A stretch of DNA of 64,000 bases from Cinnamomum chago (GCA_038049695.1 CP142461.1:32867001-32931000); one strand, 5' to 3'. Shown: positions 11,191-23,415, numbered from the stretch's first letter. A program made the numbers and translations. The notes: a model not told the origin generated them from the letters alone.

Positions 11191-12478
11191 GTGGAGAGGA
11201 GAAATGAGAGCGAGAGAGAGAGAGAGAGAGGATGAAAAAACAGGAGGTATCTTTGTGGAAGGCTTGGAAGGGTAAGAAGGTTAGGGGTATAAAACAGGTC
11301 GAGAGAGATTTGAACGTAGACCGGCTCGTTTTATTTTTGCGTGGAATTCGCGTCATAGTTCACGTAAGATGCACAGCTGGCGGTACGGCAAGCAATAGAA
11401 ACCGTGGGGGCAAGAGAGAGAGAGAGAGAGAGAGGGATTTTCCACAGCTGACTCAGCAGGGCCGGTGTAACTTGGGTCGGGGCAAAATGGAGATTCCGTA
11501 TCCTCTGTGCATGATTTTTTTTTTTCTTTTTCCACGGACAAGTCGGTGACCCATAGGTAGTAGCACAAGTAGACTTAATTTTCAATTACTAAGTTGATAC
11601 TAAGACCTCTCGCGCTAAAAGAGGGATAAATGTCCTGACCACTCGGCCAATCCCTTGGAGTTCTGTGCATGATTACAACTTGGAGAAATCTGAAGGTAAT
11701 GTGGTGGAACTTCACGATGGTCCTACCTATTCCTAATCCAAACAGTTCAAAATAAAGGCATCTCATTGTATCCCAATAGAAGTTGGTCCTTCCATAAGAA
11801 TAATCATTTGATAGAAACGTGACAATAAATCATACATTAGATTGTGTTAAATCATGTTTCTTATAAGATGGTATTCTTATGGTGGGACAAACCATCGTTA
11901 GGGTAAAATTTGAGGATGCCCAAAATAATGAGAGTGGCTTTACTATGAGTAGCTGAGGTAGAGTCTTTTTTTTTTTTTTTAAGAGTTCTACACCTTTAAT
12001 TCATGATTTCTCCAAGTCAATGCCTGAAAGAATCACGACTCCCATATGGAAACATTGCCAAGCCAGACTAAAAGAGATATTTTTGGGATGGGTTGGTTTG
12101 GGTTTGAGTGGGGCTGGGCACAATTTAGGCAATAGGATTAGAGTTGGACTTTGGCTATCCAAATTCAAAGTCTCGACCACAGGGTCTCCCTAACACTTCT
12201 AATGAGTGGGATGTGTGGAACCCAACAGTGGGGAATTGACTACCTATTGATAATATAGACCATTCAAAACGTAAGTTGTTCCCTCTAATGAAATATCCTC
12301 AAATCTTACTTGAATAGATAATTAATAATATATAAGATTGTACTAATCATTTTATCAATTATACGCGACCAATTTGTGTTAGAGTAAAACTTGTGAATAT
12401 ATTATTAAAAGGGTTTGAACTCATGTTGAACAGTCCTGATTTTTAATATGGTGGCTCCAGTGCAGAGTTCTGCACGTT
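11191..12478 (-). promoter_or_regulatory. Probable 5' UTR and promoter of the WRKY gene
   Basis: Directly upstream of the ATG on the minus strand is a CT-rich stretch (GA repeat on plus at 11211-11230), a typical plant pyrimidine patch or 5' UTR; a second one lies at about 11407-11434. Two W-box cores lie within 1.1 kb: TTGACT on minus at 12020-12015 and on plus at 12236-12241. They would fit WRKY self- or cross-regulation, which is inference. No convincing TATA box was found in the right orientation. If transcription starts beyond 11356, an upstream ATG there opens a frame overlapping the main start out of frame. Confidence 0.45.
11585..11660 (-). repeat. tRNA-derived SINE head fragment (tentative)
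   Basis: The minus strand reads GGGATTGGCCGAGTGG, a good RNA polymerase III A-box of tRNA-Leu/Ser type. GAGAGGTCTTAG follows where a SINE B-box region would be, but the B-box is poor and no acceptor stem forms, so it is not a working tRNA gene. Confidence 0.3.
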
Positions 12479-12866
12479 TAGGGTTGTAAACGCGTCGGCT
12501 CTGTTTCCGAATCCGCAGTGGACCCAGAACCGGAACCGTTAAAGAGAAGGTGGAATCGGATCCGAACCTGGAACCATTTTGGAACCCATTTCTTGGCTCC
12601 GGAATCAGAACTAGAACCATATATGGGGTGAGTTTGGATCTGGGTCCGGCTCTAAATAGAGAATTATAATTAAAAAAATATGATTTTTAGGAGTAATTTT
12701 TGAGAATTGAAGTAATACGTCGGGTCTCGGGTCCACGGGTCTGAACCAAGGTGGAACCGGACCGAACTCATTTACTTATCGAGGTCTAAATAAGGACTTA
12801 GACCTAATTTTGAACGAGTCAAAACTTTTGGATAATCAAAAAATCAGGAACTCATTTCCATTCCTA
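12479..12866. repeat. hAT-type MITE, copy 1
   Basis: The 388 bp element has ends TAGGGTTGTAAAC and ATTTCCATTCCTA, which are imperfect inverted repeats. Its interior is rich in GGACCCAGAACCGG-like words shared with the copies at 40740 and 43517. The flanking 8-mers TGCACGTT and CACACATC differ only by transitions, as expected of an old 8 bp duplication. Confidence 0.65.
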
Positions 12867-14105
12867 CACACATCCCACTAACTATTATTACGTGGGAGAC
12901 TAGGCCTCCCAAATTTAGCAAAGGAGGATGGTATTTAGAAATATAACCTGTATTGGGTTTGGGTGGACTCTCTAGTGATCCAGACGTAGCCTACTAGGTG
13001 TAGGAGACTGGAAGTGGTAATGTGGTATTCGTTTTTTCAGACATAACGGCGTTTTGGTCACGAGGTCCGAGTTTTCACGTGCGAGTCAAAAAGATTGACG
13101 GCACGGCTCTTTAGAGCGGGCGGTTGGTAGGGTAGGATTGGTAGTGGGGACCACAATAGGGTGAGGGAGGGGAGTACCTAAACGCTAATACCATAGACTC
13201 TATATCATATGATTCCTCTCACGTCGGCATCTGTGACTGTGCCTGTTCAGGAGAGGATACCTTCTTCCAGCCCACAGCCAGCTTCTCACCTCGGCTCGGC
13301 TTGGCTTGGCTAGGCCCAACCTCCTATGCTTTGGCCTGTTTGGAATCTTCCATCCTTTTTGACAAGCGGGTTCGCGCCGAATCTACTAATACCTTTAATG
13401 TGGTAACAGGGTCAATTGATTGTTAATTCGAATATCAGGAGGAATAATTTGGTGTTAATTTAAAAAAAAATAGGTGTCGCTAAAAAGACGTGGACTAGAT
13501 CCCATTAGAGAAGGAGTGTAGAGAAGTGGGTTCTACCCGAATGAGATTATTGAAAAGTATTTGTGTTGCGTATTGGCAAGAGATAAATCGAGTTCAACTT
13601 GATGGGGAGTCTATTGAAAAGTATTTATGCTTCCCTAATGACGAGGGATGAGAGATAACATGTGTTTGAATTTGGAATGACCGGGCACACCTGCGTTCAG
13701 ATCGACACTTTTTTCCTGCATTTGTGCAAGGAGAGAGGATTATATGATACAAAGGAATGTTTTTCTAATTTTTCATGCAGTCAACTATTATGTGCTTTGG
13801 TATGGCACATTTTTCTCATAGAAAAAATGAATAGTTTTATTATTCAATAGAGAAGATTTTCCTATCGAAAGAGAAGGAACCTAAGATTCTTCTCTTTGAT
13901 GAAAATACGAGTTTGTGGAGTAAAGAACCCTCTCATCTCATGAATAATTCCTTAAAAATGTTAGGTTTCACAAGAGTCCTTGAAATGTAAGACTCTTTTC
14001 GAAAATAGAAATCAATTGAGCACAGAATCATCTCATCACACAAAAGAGTCTTTATAAATATCCTATATCAAATGTTTAATGAGGATTTCTATATTTTATT
14101 TTATT
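12867..14105. other. Intergenic, no gene recognised
   Basis: The stretch is AT-rich with short ORFs only and no protein similarity I recognise. The segment 13020-13350 is more GC-rich. It may still hold distal WRKY regulatory DNA. Confidence 0.5.
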
Positions 14106-14265
14106 AATAAATTATTTTTTTGCTGAAAAAAAGGGATAAATTAAAATAGAAGGAAATACAAGGGGATCAGTCTAGGGACTGATCGGATTTGAAACCAAAA
14201 TACAGTGAGCATCGAGCCCCAAAGAGCGAAAATAGACAACAAAACCAAAACATGAAGATGAGTCT

Positions 14266-14840
14266 TCATTCTTCATCATCTTCCAAAAGTTGACCCCCCT
14301 GATGGTGAGACAAAACATTCCTTCTCTGCACCGTCTGCATAGATTGTTCAGATAAGTAAGAGTTCAAAATATGAGTAGGTAATGAATTAGAAAATAGGAT
14401 TTCCAAAGGAGGTTTTAATTTAGTGAGCTGATCTGCAACAGTATTCGTCGATCTTCTGATTAGGTTCATTGTCCATCTAGGTAGGTGGGTCAAGGAGAGT
14501 TTGATGTTTCTCCAAATGTGCATAAGGGTCCAGGGGAAACCTTCAGAGGAGTGGAGAGAGTTCCAAATGATGAATGAGTCCCCTTCAATGATGACTTCAG
14601 GAACGCAGTTAGTAGCACACAACTGCAATCCCCGCAGAAGGGCTTTTAATTATGCTTCTAGGGTAGAATTAGCCATCGTGGAGGAGGCAAAAGCTTGCAC
14701 GAGTTTACCCTGATCATTTCGAAGAATCCCCTCAATACCGGCTAAACCAGTTTCGTAGTCGAAGGAACCATCAACGTTGAGTTTGTAAATGGCAGAGGGA
14801 GGAGGAGCCCAACAGTCTGGGGGTAAGCATCGAGGTTGGC
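14266..14840 (-). pseudogene. LINE RNase H domain (RVT_3 type), nonsense mutation
   Basis: RNase H removes the RNA strand during reverse transcription; plant LINEs often carry this domain at the end of ORF2. Visible are KLNVDGSFD (first Asp), EGDS (Asp) and the RRSTNTVADQLTK ending. A TAA at about 14650 lies in the TLEA-x-LKALLRGLQL motif, at or next to the catalytic Glu position, so the enzyme would be truncated and dead. The frame after the stop remains open to 14266. Confidence 0.8.
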
Positions 14841-14921
14841 AATCTTGTAAAGCAAGAACAGCCATGTTCCATTCAAGCAAGGCCTGTATGATTTTTTGCA
14901 GAATAGATGCAGGGTGGAGGG

Positions 14922-15689
14922 TGTAGAAGCTAATGACTATAGAACAGAGGCTCCAGTCAAATAGAATGCAAATGAAACAGTAGTACCCGATTGAAGAATG
15001 CTGCAATTGTGGTTTGTAGGCGGAAAAAGAAGAGCAGCAACAGCAGCAGATCTGTAACCGAGGCATGTCTGATGATGCTCTCTTTAGGACGAGTTCCGCC
15101 CCCTGGATTCTGTCTGAGTTGCGAAGGTTCTCAGCAGAACTGCCCCCAGAATACAACGGGCTTCTCGTTCAAGCTCTGGTCGCAACGCAGGCCCGAATAT
15201 CGTAGACTCCCTCTTTGAATGCTCAGAGGTAAAACAGAAAGAAGAATAAGAAGAGGAACCTCTCCGTTTTAATATCATTAATCCACATTAAAACAGGATT
15301 ATTAATCCACGTTAAATCAATGAAAAAATCATCTATATCAATTTATGGGTCCCTCTAGGCCAGCCGACGGGGATTTGCACCTCCCCTGCACGCGATATAC
15401 ACGCAGGATGCGCGTCGCGGACGCATGCCCGGTTAAACGTTTTCCGGACCCAGCACCCCGGGTCAGGCCTGGCTCGCGTGCGCACATAGGGCCCATAGCA
15501 AAAGCCTTCAAAGGTTCTTAAAGTGTAAAAGAATGAAAGCACATATAAACCTACTTCAAAAGTTGAACTTGAGCAATGTGGGATGTGTTGTTTCCAAAAG
15601 CCTACACAACCCATAAAGCAAAATGAAGAAAGGACAAAACAACTTTTACAAAAACCACTTTTAGAATTTTTGAAACAAAAAACCCAACA
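14922..15689 (-). repeat. 3' LTR of the 14.9-21.1 kb Copia element
   Basis: The LTR is 768 bp, shorter than its 942 bp partner mainly through loss of AT-rich sequence around 15245-15340. A polypurine tract (AAGGGGGAGAT on minus, 15700-15690) lies immediately upstream of it, which fixes it as the 3' LTR. Confidence 0.92.
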
Positions 15690-16229
15690 ATCTCCCCCTT
15701 GTTTCAAAATATTTAATGAGCATTTCACTGGTAAGGTGACCATGCTTAAACTTTACCGTCATGACATAATTTCAAACCTTTAGGAGTTGGAGTGAATAAG
15801 TTCTTGAACTTCAACTTTTTATATCAGTTCAGAATTATGTCAAGATTTGATCTTGGAGTCATTAGGTCAGCACTTTACGGCCATGTGCTTAATCCCGGAT
15901 TTCATGAGTGCTCTAGAGAATCTGCCCAAATTCTCATAGGAAGCGGCCCCACTTCCACACTTATATAGGTGAGTCTATCAAGAGTGCTCCTGCAGCTGTG
16001 CACCCCACCATATAGGCTATAGATCTCACTAAGAATTAAATTCAACCTGATTCGCTACAGGTTATGTACCAACAATCAAATGAATCATACACAACAAGGA
16101 TGAGTTCAGAGTAACCATACTCTATATGTCGGTACTTCACATCATCGAGATAACTTGTTTTTCCCATTGAACCTATTTCTCGGGATCTCCGATCATTAGG
16201 TTGGGTTCCCATTATTGATGATTTATGGG

Positions 16230-19200
16230 CTTAAGACTCATCCCTTTAGTTGTTTCTTTTATTTTTTTTCCCTTGCAAGGCCTTTTGTCAAAGGATCTGC
16301 TAAATTATCCTTTGATCTCACATAATCAATTGAAATTACTCCTCCACTGAGTAATTGTCTCACATAGCTATGTTGTAGTCACACTTGTCTAGACTTTCCA
16401 TTATACGTGGTATTGTTAGCAGTAATAATTGCTGCAGTGTTATCACAATGAATAATAATAGGAGGAATGAGTTTAGTCCACAAGGGAATATCAAATAATA
16501 AATTTCTAATCCATTCAGATTCCATCGCAGCAGCTCCTAGAGCCAGGAATTCTGAATCTTTAGTGGAATGGGAAATTGCAGTTTGTTTCTTTGATTTCCA
16601 AGATACTGCAGCACCTCCCAAAGTGAAAATATATCCACTTGTAGACTTAGAATCATCTAAGTCTGAATTCCAGTCAGCATCGCTGTAACACTCAACTACA
16701 GGTGGATAACCAGAATAATACAATGCATAGTCTATAGTATTCTTTAAATACTTAAGTACTCTAGATACAACTTTCCAATGTTCTATACCAGGATTACTGG
16801 TATATCTACTCAATTTACTGACTGCATAAGCTATATCAGGACGAGTACAATTCATAGCATACATTAAGCTACCAATTACACTAGCATAATCAAGTTGAGA
16901 TACACATTGTCCATCATTTTTTACTAATTTAATACTAGGATCAAAAGGAGTAGACACAGATTTACAATTAAAATGATCATATTTCCTCAATATTTTTTCA
17001 ATGTAATGTGATTGGGATAACTTGATTCCAGAATCATCTCTTATAATTTAAATTTCCAATATAACATTTGCTTCTCCCAAGTCTTTCATATCTAAGTTAT
17101 GAGAGAGAAGTCTCTTTATATCTTCGATGCTTTCCATGTCAGAGCCAAATATTAGTAAATCATCAACATATAAGCATATTATTATTGTTGAACAACCATT
17201 AGATTTATAGTAAATACATTTTTCAGCTTCATTTATTTTGAAGCCATTAGATAGAATTACCTCATCAAATTTCATATGCCACTGTTTAGGTGCTTGTTTT
17301 AGTCCATATAAGGACTTTATTAATTTACACACCTTATGTTCTTGTCCTTTTATGACATAGCCTTCTGGTTGGTCCATATAAATTTCCTCTTCCAAATCTC
17401 CATTTAGAAAAGCAGTTTTGACATCCATCTGATGTATAATCAAATTATGAATAGCAGCAATAGCAATCAAGAGTCTAATAGAACTGATTCTAGACACAGG
17501 GGAATAAGTATCAAAGAAGTCTATTCCCTATTTTTGCCTAAAGCCTTTGGCTACTAGCCTGACTTTATATTTCTCTATTGACCCATCAGGCCTAAGTTTT
17601 TTCTTAAGAACCCACTTGCACCCTAAAGGTAAGTCAGTTAATTCCTAGGTATTATTGGCTAAAATAGATTCAATTTCATCATCTAATGCCTCCTTCCAAA
17701 AGGCAGCATCATGAGCAGTCATAGCCTCCTGGAAAGTAGATGGATCTTCCTCTACTAGATAGGTTTCAAAGTCAGGACCAAAACTAGTAGCTGTCCTTAG
17801 TCTCTTACTCCTTCTAGGTTGAGATTCTTCTTCCTCATGATTTTCTAGTACTCTATTCAATGAAGAAGGTTCTGATGTAAACTTAGTTTTAAAAGGAAAA
17901 AGTTCTTCAAAGAAGTCTGCATCTCTAGATTCAACTAGGCTTAGGTCTTCTAATTTCATGAATCTGTAGGCAGCACTATCTTGTGCATAGCCAATGAAAA
18001 CACACTCCCATGAGTGGGGTCCTAATTTAGGTCTTTTTGGATCTACTATCCTGACATGTGCTAAACACCCCCAAACTCTAAAGTATCTAAGGTTAGGCTT
18101 TCTCCCTTCCCAAATCTCAAAAGGTGTTCTATTAGTTTTAGAATGTAAAACTCTATTTAAAATGTAACAGGCAGTCAACAGAGCTTCACCCCATAAGTTT
18201 TTAGGACTCCCAGGTGCTATTAACATAGAGTTAACCATTTCAATCAAAGTCCTATTTTTTCTTTCTACTATACCATTTTGTTGGGGTGTATAAGGGGCAG
18301 TACAAGTTCTCTTAATTCCTTTAGATTCACAATAGTCTAAAAAATCTTTTGAGGTGTATTCACCACCTCTATCACTTCTGAATGTCACAACCTTTCTATT
18401 CAGTTTATTTTCAACTTCAGTCACATAAACTTGAAATTTAGATAGTGCTTCATCTTTAGTTCTTAATAAGTATACATAAGTATACCTAGAACAGTCATCA
18501 ATAAAAGTAATAAAATAATATTTATCACCTCTAGTCATAGTATTACTTAGATCACATATATCAGAATGAACCAATTGAAGTAATGCAGATTCCCTTTCCA
18601 CATGTTTAAATGGCTTACGAGTAATTTTGGATTGAGAGCATATAATACATTTCTTATGATCATCATCATATTTATCAATTAATCCATCATTACTCATATT
18701 TCTCATAGTTCTGAAATTAATGTGACCTAATCTACCATGCCATTCATCAACTGAAGCGATAATATAAACAGAAGAAGATGCAATATTATTATTGACAGTA
18801 TTCAGTTTAAACATATTCTCACATGCATAACCCTTACCGGAAAATACACCTTTCTTGGTGATCACAAATTGGTCGGATTCTATTACCTGTTTAAATTCGG
18901 CCTTATTCAAAAGATAACCAGACACAAGGTTCTTTCTCAATTCTAGTGCGTGAAACACGTTCAACAATGTCACTGTCTTCCCGGAAGTGAACTGAAGTTC
19001 AACCTTCCCTTTACCGATTACTTGAGTAGTAACGGTAGTTCCCAGAGCGAGTTTACAACCATTCGTGACCTTCTCATAGGTCTTGAACATATTTCTGTCA
19101 AAAGTGACATGGTTGGTTGCACCAGTGTCAATCCACCATCCTTCGCTCTTTGCTGTGCTGACAGCATTTACCTCAGAAATAACAGCAACAAACTGCTTGG

Positions 19201-19254
19201 CTTCAGTAACATTAGCTTGAGGCTTGGTTGCTTGAGATTGTTGTTGACCTTTTT
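16230..19254 (-). pseudogene. Copia pol (protease, integrase, RT, RNase H), several stops
   Basis: The polyprotein would cut itself, copy RNA to DNA and integrate it. Protease motif WWIDTGATNHV lies near 19135. The pre-integrase HGRLGH is near 18735. The integrase has its Asp, Asp, Glu set (VHSD, FRSDRGGEY, PQQNGIVERKN, about 18565-18250). RT has MDVKTAFLNGD, SLYGLKQAP and YVDD (17430-17160). RNase H has YSDADW and ADPLTKGLA. In-frame stops occur at 17645 (where Trp is expected), near 17530, near 17048 and at 16379. It is non-functional. Confidence 0.93.
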
Positions 19255-20114
19255 TCGGTGACAACATTCTCTTGCAAAGTGTCCCGGCTTGCCACAAACA
19301 AAGCAACTGCCTTTAGCCTGTGGCTTGACAGTCCCTTGATTTTTACTGAACTTTTTGTTCTGGTTTTGCTTCGAATTCTTCCTCTTAAAGGAAAGATTAG
19401 ACTACTTATTCCTGCTTAGATATTGGTCAAATTTCCCTTTCTTTTCACTATCAACTTATGATTTAGATTCAGCTAAGTTTATTTTGCCAGCATTCTCAGC
19501 CAAATCCTTTTGATCACTATTTCGGGTTTCTTCCTCAATTCTCAAGTAGCGCTGAAGGCGCTCCAAAGAATAGTCCTTTCTCTTGTGTCGAAGGGTTTTC
19601 TGTATATCCTCCCAAGTGGGTGGTAATTTTTCAATAACTGTAGCCACTTGGAACTGTTCATCAATTCGGATCCCTTCTTTTACAATTTCATTAACAATGG
19701 TTTGTAATTCATGTACTTGAGGAAGAATGGGCTTGTCATCTACCATCTTGAAATTCAAATAGCGACCAACCGCATACTTCTTAGCTCCAGACTCTTCTGT
19801 TTTATATTTTTTATCAAGAGCTCTCCAGAGGTCTTTAGCAGATCGGGCTTCAGAATACATATTATAAATATTGTTTGCTAAAAGGTTTAGAATATGGCTC
19901 TTGCACAGGTAATCATTTTCTTTCCATTTCTTCCGTGCATAAGAGCCACCTGGTCCTTCTTCATGTTCAGGGCATGGTTCGGTAAGGACATAAGCTATTT
20001 TCAAAGATGTCAGCAGAAATAAAACTTTCTGCTACCAACGTCGAAAATTTGATCCATCAAAATATCCAGCCAAACTAGGTCCTGGTGCATGAATTTGACA
20101 GCGGAAGTAGCCAT
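19255..20114 (-). pseudogene. Copia gag (UBN2 type), broken
   Basis: The gag region runs from an ATG near 20114 through a UBN2-like domain (LKIAYVL, then NMYSEARSAKDLWRALDKKY) to a CCHC knuckle CFVCGKPGHFAREC near 19300. A TAG just before 20030 and a frame change near 20080 interrupt the start; further stops lie at 19456 and 19400. Confidence 0.88.
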
Positions 20115-20140
20115 AGAGAAAGAGGAACTCGTCCTAAAAT

Positions 20141-21082
20141 TGTAGAAGCTAATGGCTACAGAACAGAGGCTCCAGTCAAATAGAATGCAAATGAAACAGT
20201 AGTACCCGATTGAAGAAGGCTGCAACTGTGGTTTGTAGGCGGACAAAGAAGAGCAGCAACAGTAGCAGATCTGTGACCGAGGCACGTCTGATGACGCTTT
20301 CTTTAGGACGAGTTCCACCCCCTGGATTCTGTCCTAGTTGCGAAAGTTCTCAGCCGAACTGCCCCCAGGATACAACGACCTTCTCGTTCAGGCTCTGGTC
20401 GCAACGCAGGCCCGAATATCACAGACTCCCTTTTTGAATGCTCAGAGGGAAAACAGAAAGAAGAAGAAGAAGAGGAAAATTGATTTTTTTCTGTGTCTTA
20501 CAAAAGCGCAGATGGCCCTAATTTAAATTAAGATTAGTAGTCCGTTATGCCATAAAACCTCTCCATTTTAATATCATTAATCCACATTAAAACAACGATT
20601 AAAACAGGATTAAATTCACAACGTTAATCCACGTTAAATCAATGAAAAAACCAACGTTAAAATCATCATTAAATCAACGTTTAAGATTGGTTTTTAAAAA
20701 ATAAAAATAATGGCAAAAGGTTGCCATTTCTATATCAATATATGGGTCCCTCTAGGCCAGCCGACCGGGATTTGCACCCCCCCTGCGCGCGATATACACG
20801 CAGGATGCGCGTCGCGGACGCACGCCCGATTAAACGTTTTCCGGACCCAGCACCCCGGGTCAGGCCTGGGTTGCGTGTGCGCATAGAGCCCATGGCAAAA
20901 GCCTTCAAGGGTTCTTAAAGTGTAAAAGAAAACACATATAAATCTACTTCAAAAGTTGAACTTGAGCAATGTGGGATGTGTTGTTTCCAAAAGCCTACAC
21001 AACCCATAAAGCAAAATGAAGAAAGGACAAAACAACTTTTACAAAAACCACCTTTAGAATTTTTGAAACAAAAAACCCAACA
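20141..21082 (-). repeat. 5' LTR of the 14.9-21.1 kb Copia element
   Basis: The LTR is 942 bp with TG...CA ends. A TATA-like ATTTATATG lies near 20943 on minus. The bases 20302-20316 are the exact reverse complement of 20138-20124, which lie two bases beyond the LTR in the primer-binding position. Confidence 0.93.
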
Positions 21083-21193
21083 GAGGGGTTGGGACTTAAA
21101 GATGATCCCATTTCGAGCTTTCCAAATGTACCACTAGGCCCATGTGACGGCTTGCAATTTTTCTTTGGGTTAATGCCAGAACCAGCTGATTAA

Positions 21194-21500
21194 GGGCGTG
21201 TTTGGCACTTAACTAAGTTAAAGTGAAGCGAAGTGAATCCAGACAAGAATTGACAAGGGTCATATCAAAAGTGCACAATTTCAACATTCCCTCCATCTTT
21301 TTCAAAAAAAGTAAAAAAAGCAACTTCCTTTTTCCACTAAAAGAAAAAAAAAACTCCATTTTCTTTTATAAAAAAGTCAAAAAGATTCTATACTAAACAA
21401 CTAAAAGCAAAACATCATCATAACACATTATATTTTATTCTCTCTTGATTTGATGTTTCACCTCACCATACTTCAATTCACCATACATCCAAACAGGCCC
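21194..21500. repeat. Tourist-like (PIF/Harbinger) MITE inside the LINE
   Basis: The 307 bp element has ends GGGCGTGTTTGG and CCAAACAGGCCC, is flanked on both sides by TAA (21191-21193, 21501-21503) and has no coding capacity. It splits the LINE frame between zf-RVT and the linker. Confidence 0.85.
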
Positions 21501-21524
21501 TAAAGGTTCAGCGGGAAGAGGGAA

Positions 21525-21798
21525 CTTCAATCTTTCATGAAGTTTTTGCCAAAGAATTCGCGTAGCTGGGCAAGAGGAGAATAGGTGATCGGTTGTTTCT
21601 TTGTGACCATGGCAGAGAACACAGGGGGTTTATGGCCATGGAGATTTTTTGAAGTCGATCTCTAGTAGGTAAACGATCATGTAAGCATTTCTAGAGGAAT
21701 ACTTTGTGTTTGGATGGAATCTCAAGGCCCCAGATTAGTCTCCAGGGAAAGTTTGGTCCAATGGCTGGAGGCCGAAAATGGTGGTATAGAGCTTTAGT
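21525..21798 (-). pseudogene. LINE zf-RVT domain fragment
   Basis: The minus strand shows the reverse-transcriptase zinc-binding region: ALYHHF, WRLIWGLEIPSKHKVFL, then DRLPTRDRL, then, after a frameshift, PCVLCHGHKETTDHLFSSC. Cys and His spacing fits PF13966. A TAG sits in the FL-x-KCLHDRL segment and a frameshift near 21625 separates the halves. It is a broken remnant. Confidence 0.8.
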
Positions 21799-21900
21799 GG
21801 AACAACATCCTGCCTTCTCGGATTTTATTAATAAATGTTTAGTGAGGCGAACAGGTGATGGGACTCTGATGGGTCACTGAAACCAGAATCCACATTGGAC

Positions 21901-22554
21901 TGGACATGAATAAGAAATTATAGACTCAAACCTGGCAAAATCACCATAAAATCTGATCCTAATTGAGCTTGGGCAGGTCACTCATTTAATCCCATAGATT
22001 TCTATCTATAAATAAAAAAAATTGCCATCTATAGACTGCTCTGGTGGAAATTATATCCAACATTATTGGCTTGGACCTTTAAACTAGAGAGCACAATAGT
22101 CAATAACTCCTTAACCATTGGGAGAACCTGCATTACCTAGGGAGCATTTTATATGATCCTATCACCAATGCTTAAAAGGCAGACACATGATTGGGTCTTT
22201 TCGAATTGATGCATAATTGAGAAATAGTTGTAAAATACAAGAGGGGTTTGAAATTTAGGCATTTAAAAAAAACAAACATGTTCGTTAGATTTTGTAGGCT
22301 ATTGAAATGTTCCAGAGTAGGGAATTTAGGGACAATTTTATAACAAAAAAATAAGTATTAAATAATTAGGTACCTCTTTTTAATTAAAAAGAATTTTGTT
22401 TGATAGAGAAAAGGGTGTTCTACCCACCCTATTATAAACAAAACCTTTTCTTTTATTGTTTACAATTAAAGAATATTAATTTTCTCTTATTAAAGAAAAG
22501 AGGCATTTCTTTAGAGTGAAAGTGAATCTCCTTTCTGCTTTTCTCCTTATTAAG
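21901..22554. other. Unassigned AT-rich sequence between two retroelements
   Basis: I see no ORF or repeat end here. It may be degraded LINE sequence or host intergenic DNA. Confidence 0.4.
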
Positions 22555-22559
22555 ACTAC

Positions 22560-23415
22560 TGAAAAAACCTACCTTAACACAGGCAAATGTCCCAATTACC
22601 AAATCACTATTAGATGTCAATTTCACGTGTCTAAACTAATAATTAGCCCTAATTTCAATTAAAAATCAATCTAACCACAAAGAGAGAAGGACAATCGATT
22701 TTTACGTGGAAAACCCTACTCGGAAAAAAACCATGGGCCTTACTGTCTAAGTCAACAGACAAACCAAGCACTATATAAAAACGAAGATTACAAGAGTACT
22801 TACAACCATTTCCCAGTTAGTGACTCAACCTAAGGACTCCTTTGATCTCGTCGACACCCCGTCGTTAATCTTCATCGTGCTTGAGCAAAACCGCCTTCAA
22901 GAAAGCATGATGGAATCAATCCCAAAACTTGATCTTCAGCGTATCAGTGCTTGAAGCCTTGGGGGAACTAAATGGATCTCTCAAAATCTTCATCAAGGAT
23001 GTATTCTTGATCAGAGGTCTTTAGAAGAGAGAGGGAACAACTTTAAATAGTCTTAAACTCATGTCTCAAGTCTTAGGATCGAATTAGGATAGAAAGAATC
23101 GCTTGAGAGAAAATAGGAAGTGATTTCCGGATGAAACACAAATTCCCAAGGTTCGCTCGAGCGAACTGCTCTCTGTTTCAAACGATCAACACAGAACTGA
23201 GATGGCTCGAGCGAAGGATTATGTTGGGTCGAACGAAGAGCTCTCTGTGAAGGGTTCGCTCGGGCGAATTGGAGTTTGCTCGAGCGACCTCTGTCAATTA
23301 CAGTTTCCAGAAATTCTGTCTCAGATCATAAGCAGTCATTTCCTAGATAAAATACAATTTAAAGAAACCCGTTTTGTCCATAATCCTATGAATTAGCCAA
23401 CTAAAATTCTTTACA
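22560..23415 (-). repeat. 3' LTR of the Sirevirus-like element
   Basis: The LTR is 856 bp with TG...CA ends. A polypurine tract (AAATGGGGAGAT on minus) at 23427-23416 directly precedes it. It holds several copies of the palindrome core CGCTCGAGCG or variants between 23152 and 23290. It is about 20 bp shorter than the 5' LTR, partly because one motif unit of 21 bp is single here. Confidence 0.93.

Larger units (their letters stand above)
14922..21082 (-). mobile_element. Complete but decayed Ty1/Copia element, 6.2 kb
   Basis: It has two LTRs (20141-21082 and 14922-15689), TG...CA ends and a perfect 5 bp duplication GAGGG at 14917-14921 and 21083-21087. Minus-strand order is gag, protease, integrase, RT and RNase H, the Copia order. 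It sits inside the LINE. Coding regions carry several nonsense codons. No tRNA-type primer-binding site follows the 5' LTR. Confidence 0.95.
14106..21900 (-). mobile_element. LINE remnant (ORF2 3' end), split by a MITE and a Copia element
   Basis: Minus-strand order is zf-RVT (21798-21525), linker, RNase H (about 14830-14420) and a T-rich 3' end near 14110. The linker frame (ending WKARNGIIFKSQP) runs up to the Copia duplication at 21087 and continues in the same frame at 14916, so the two halves were once one ORF. Upstream endonuclease and RT domains were not found. The outer limits are approximate. Confidence 0.75.

Noticed and set aside
11585..11660. tRNA gene
   Set aside because: It has an A-box-like stretch but no proper B-box, acceptor stem or anticodon arm; kept only as a tentative SINE fragment.
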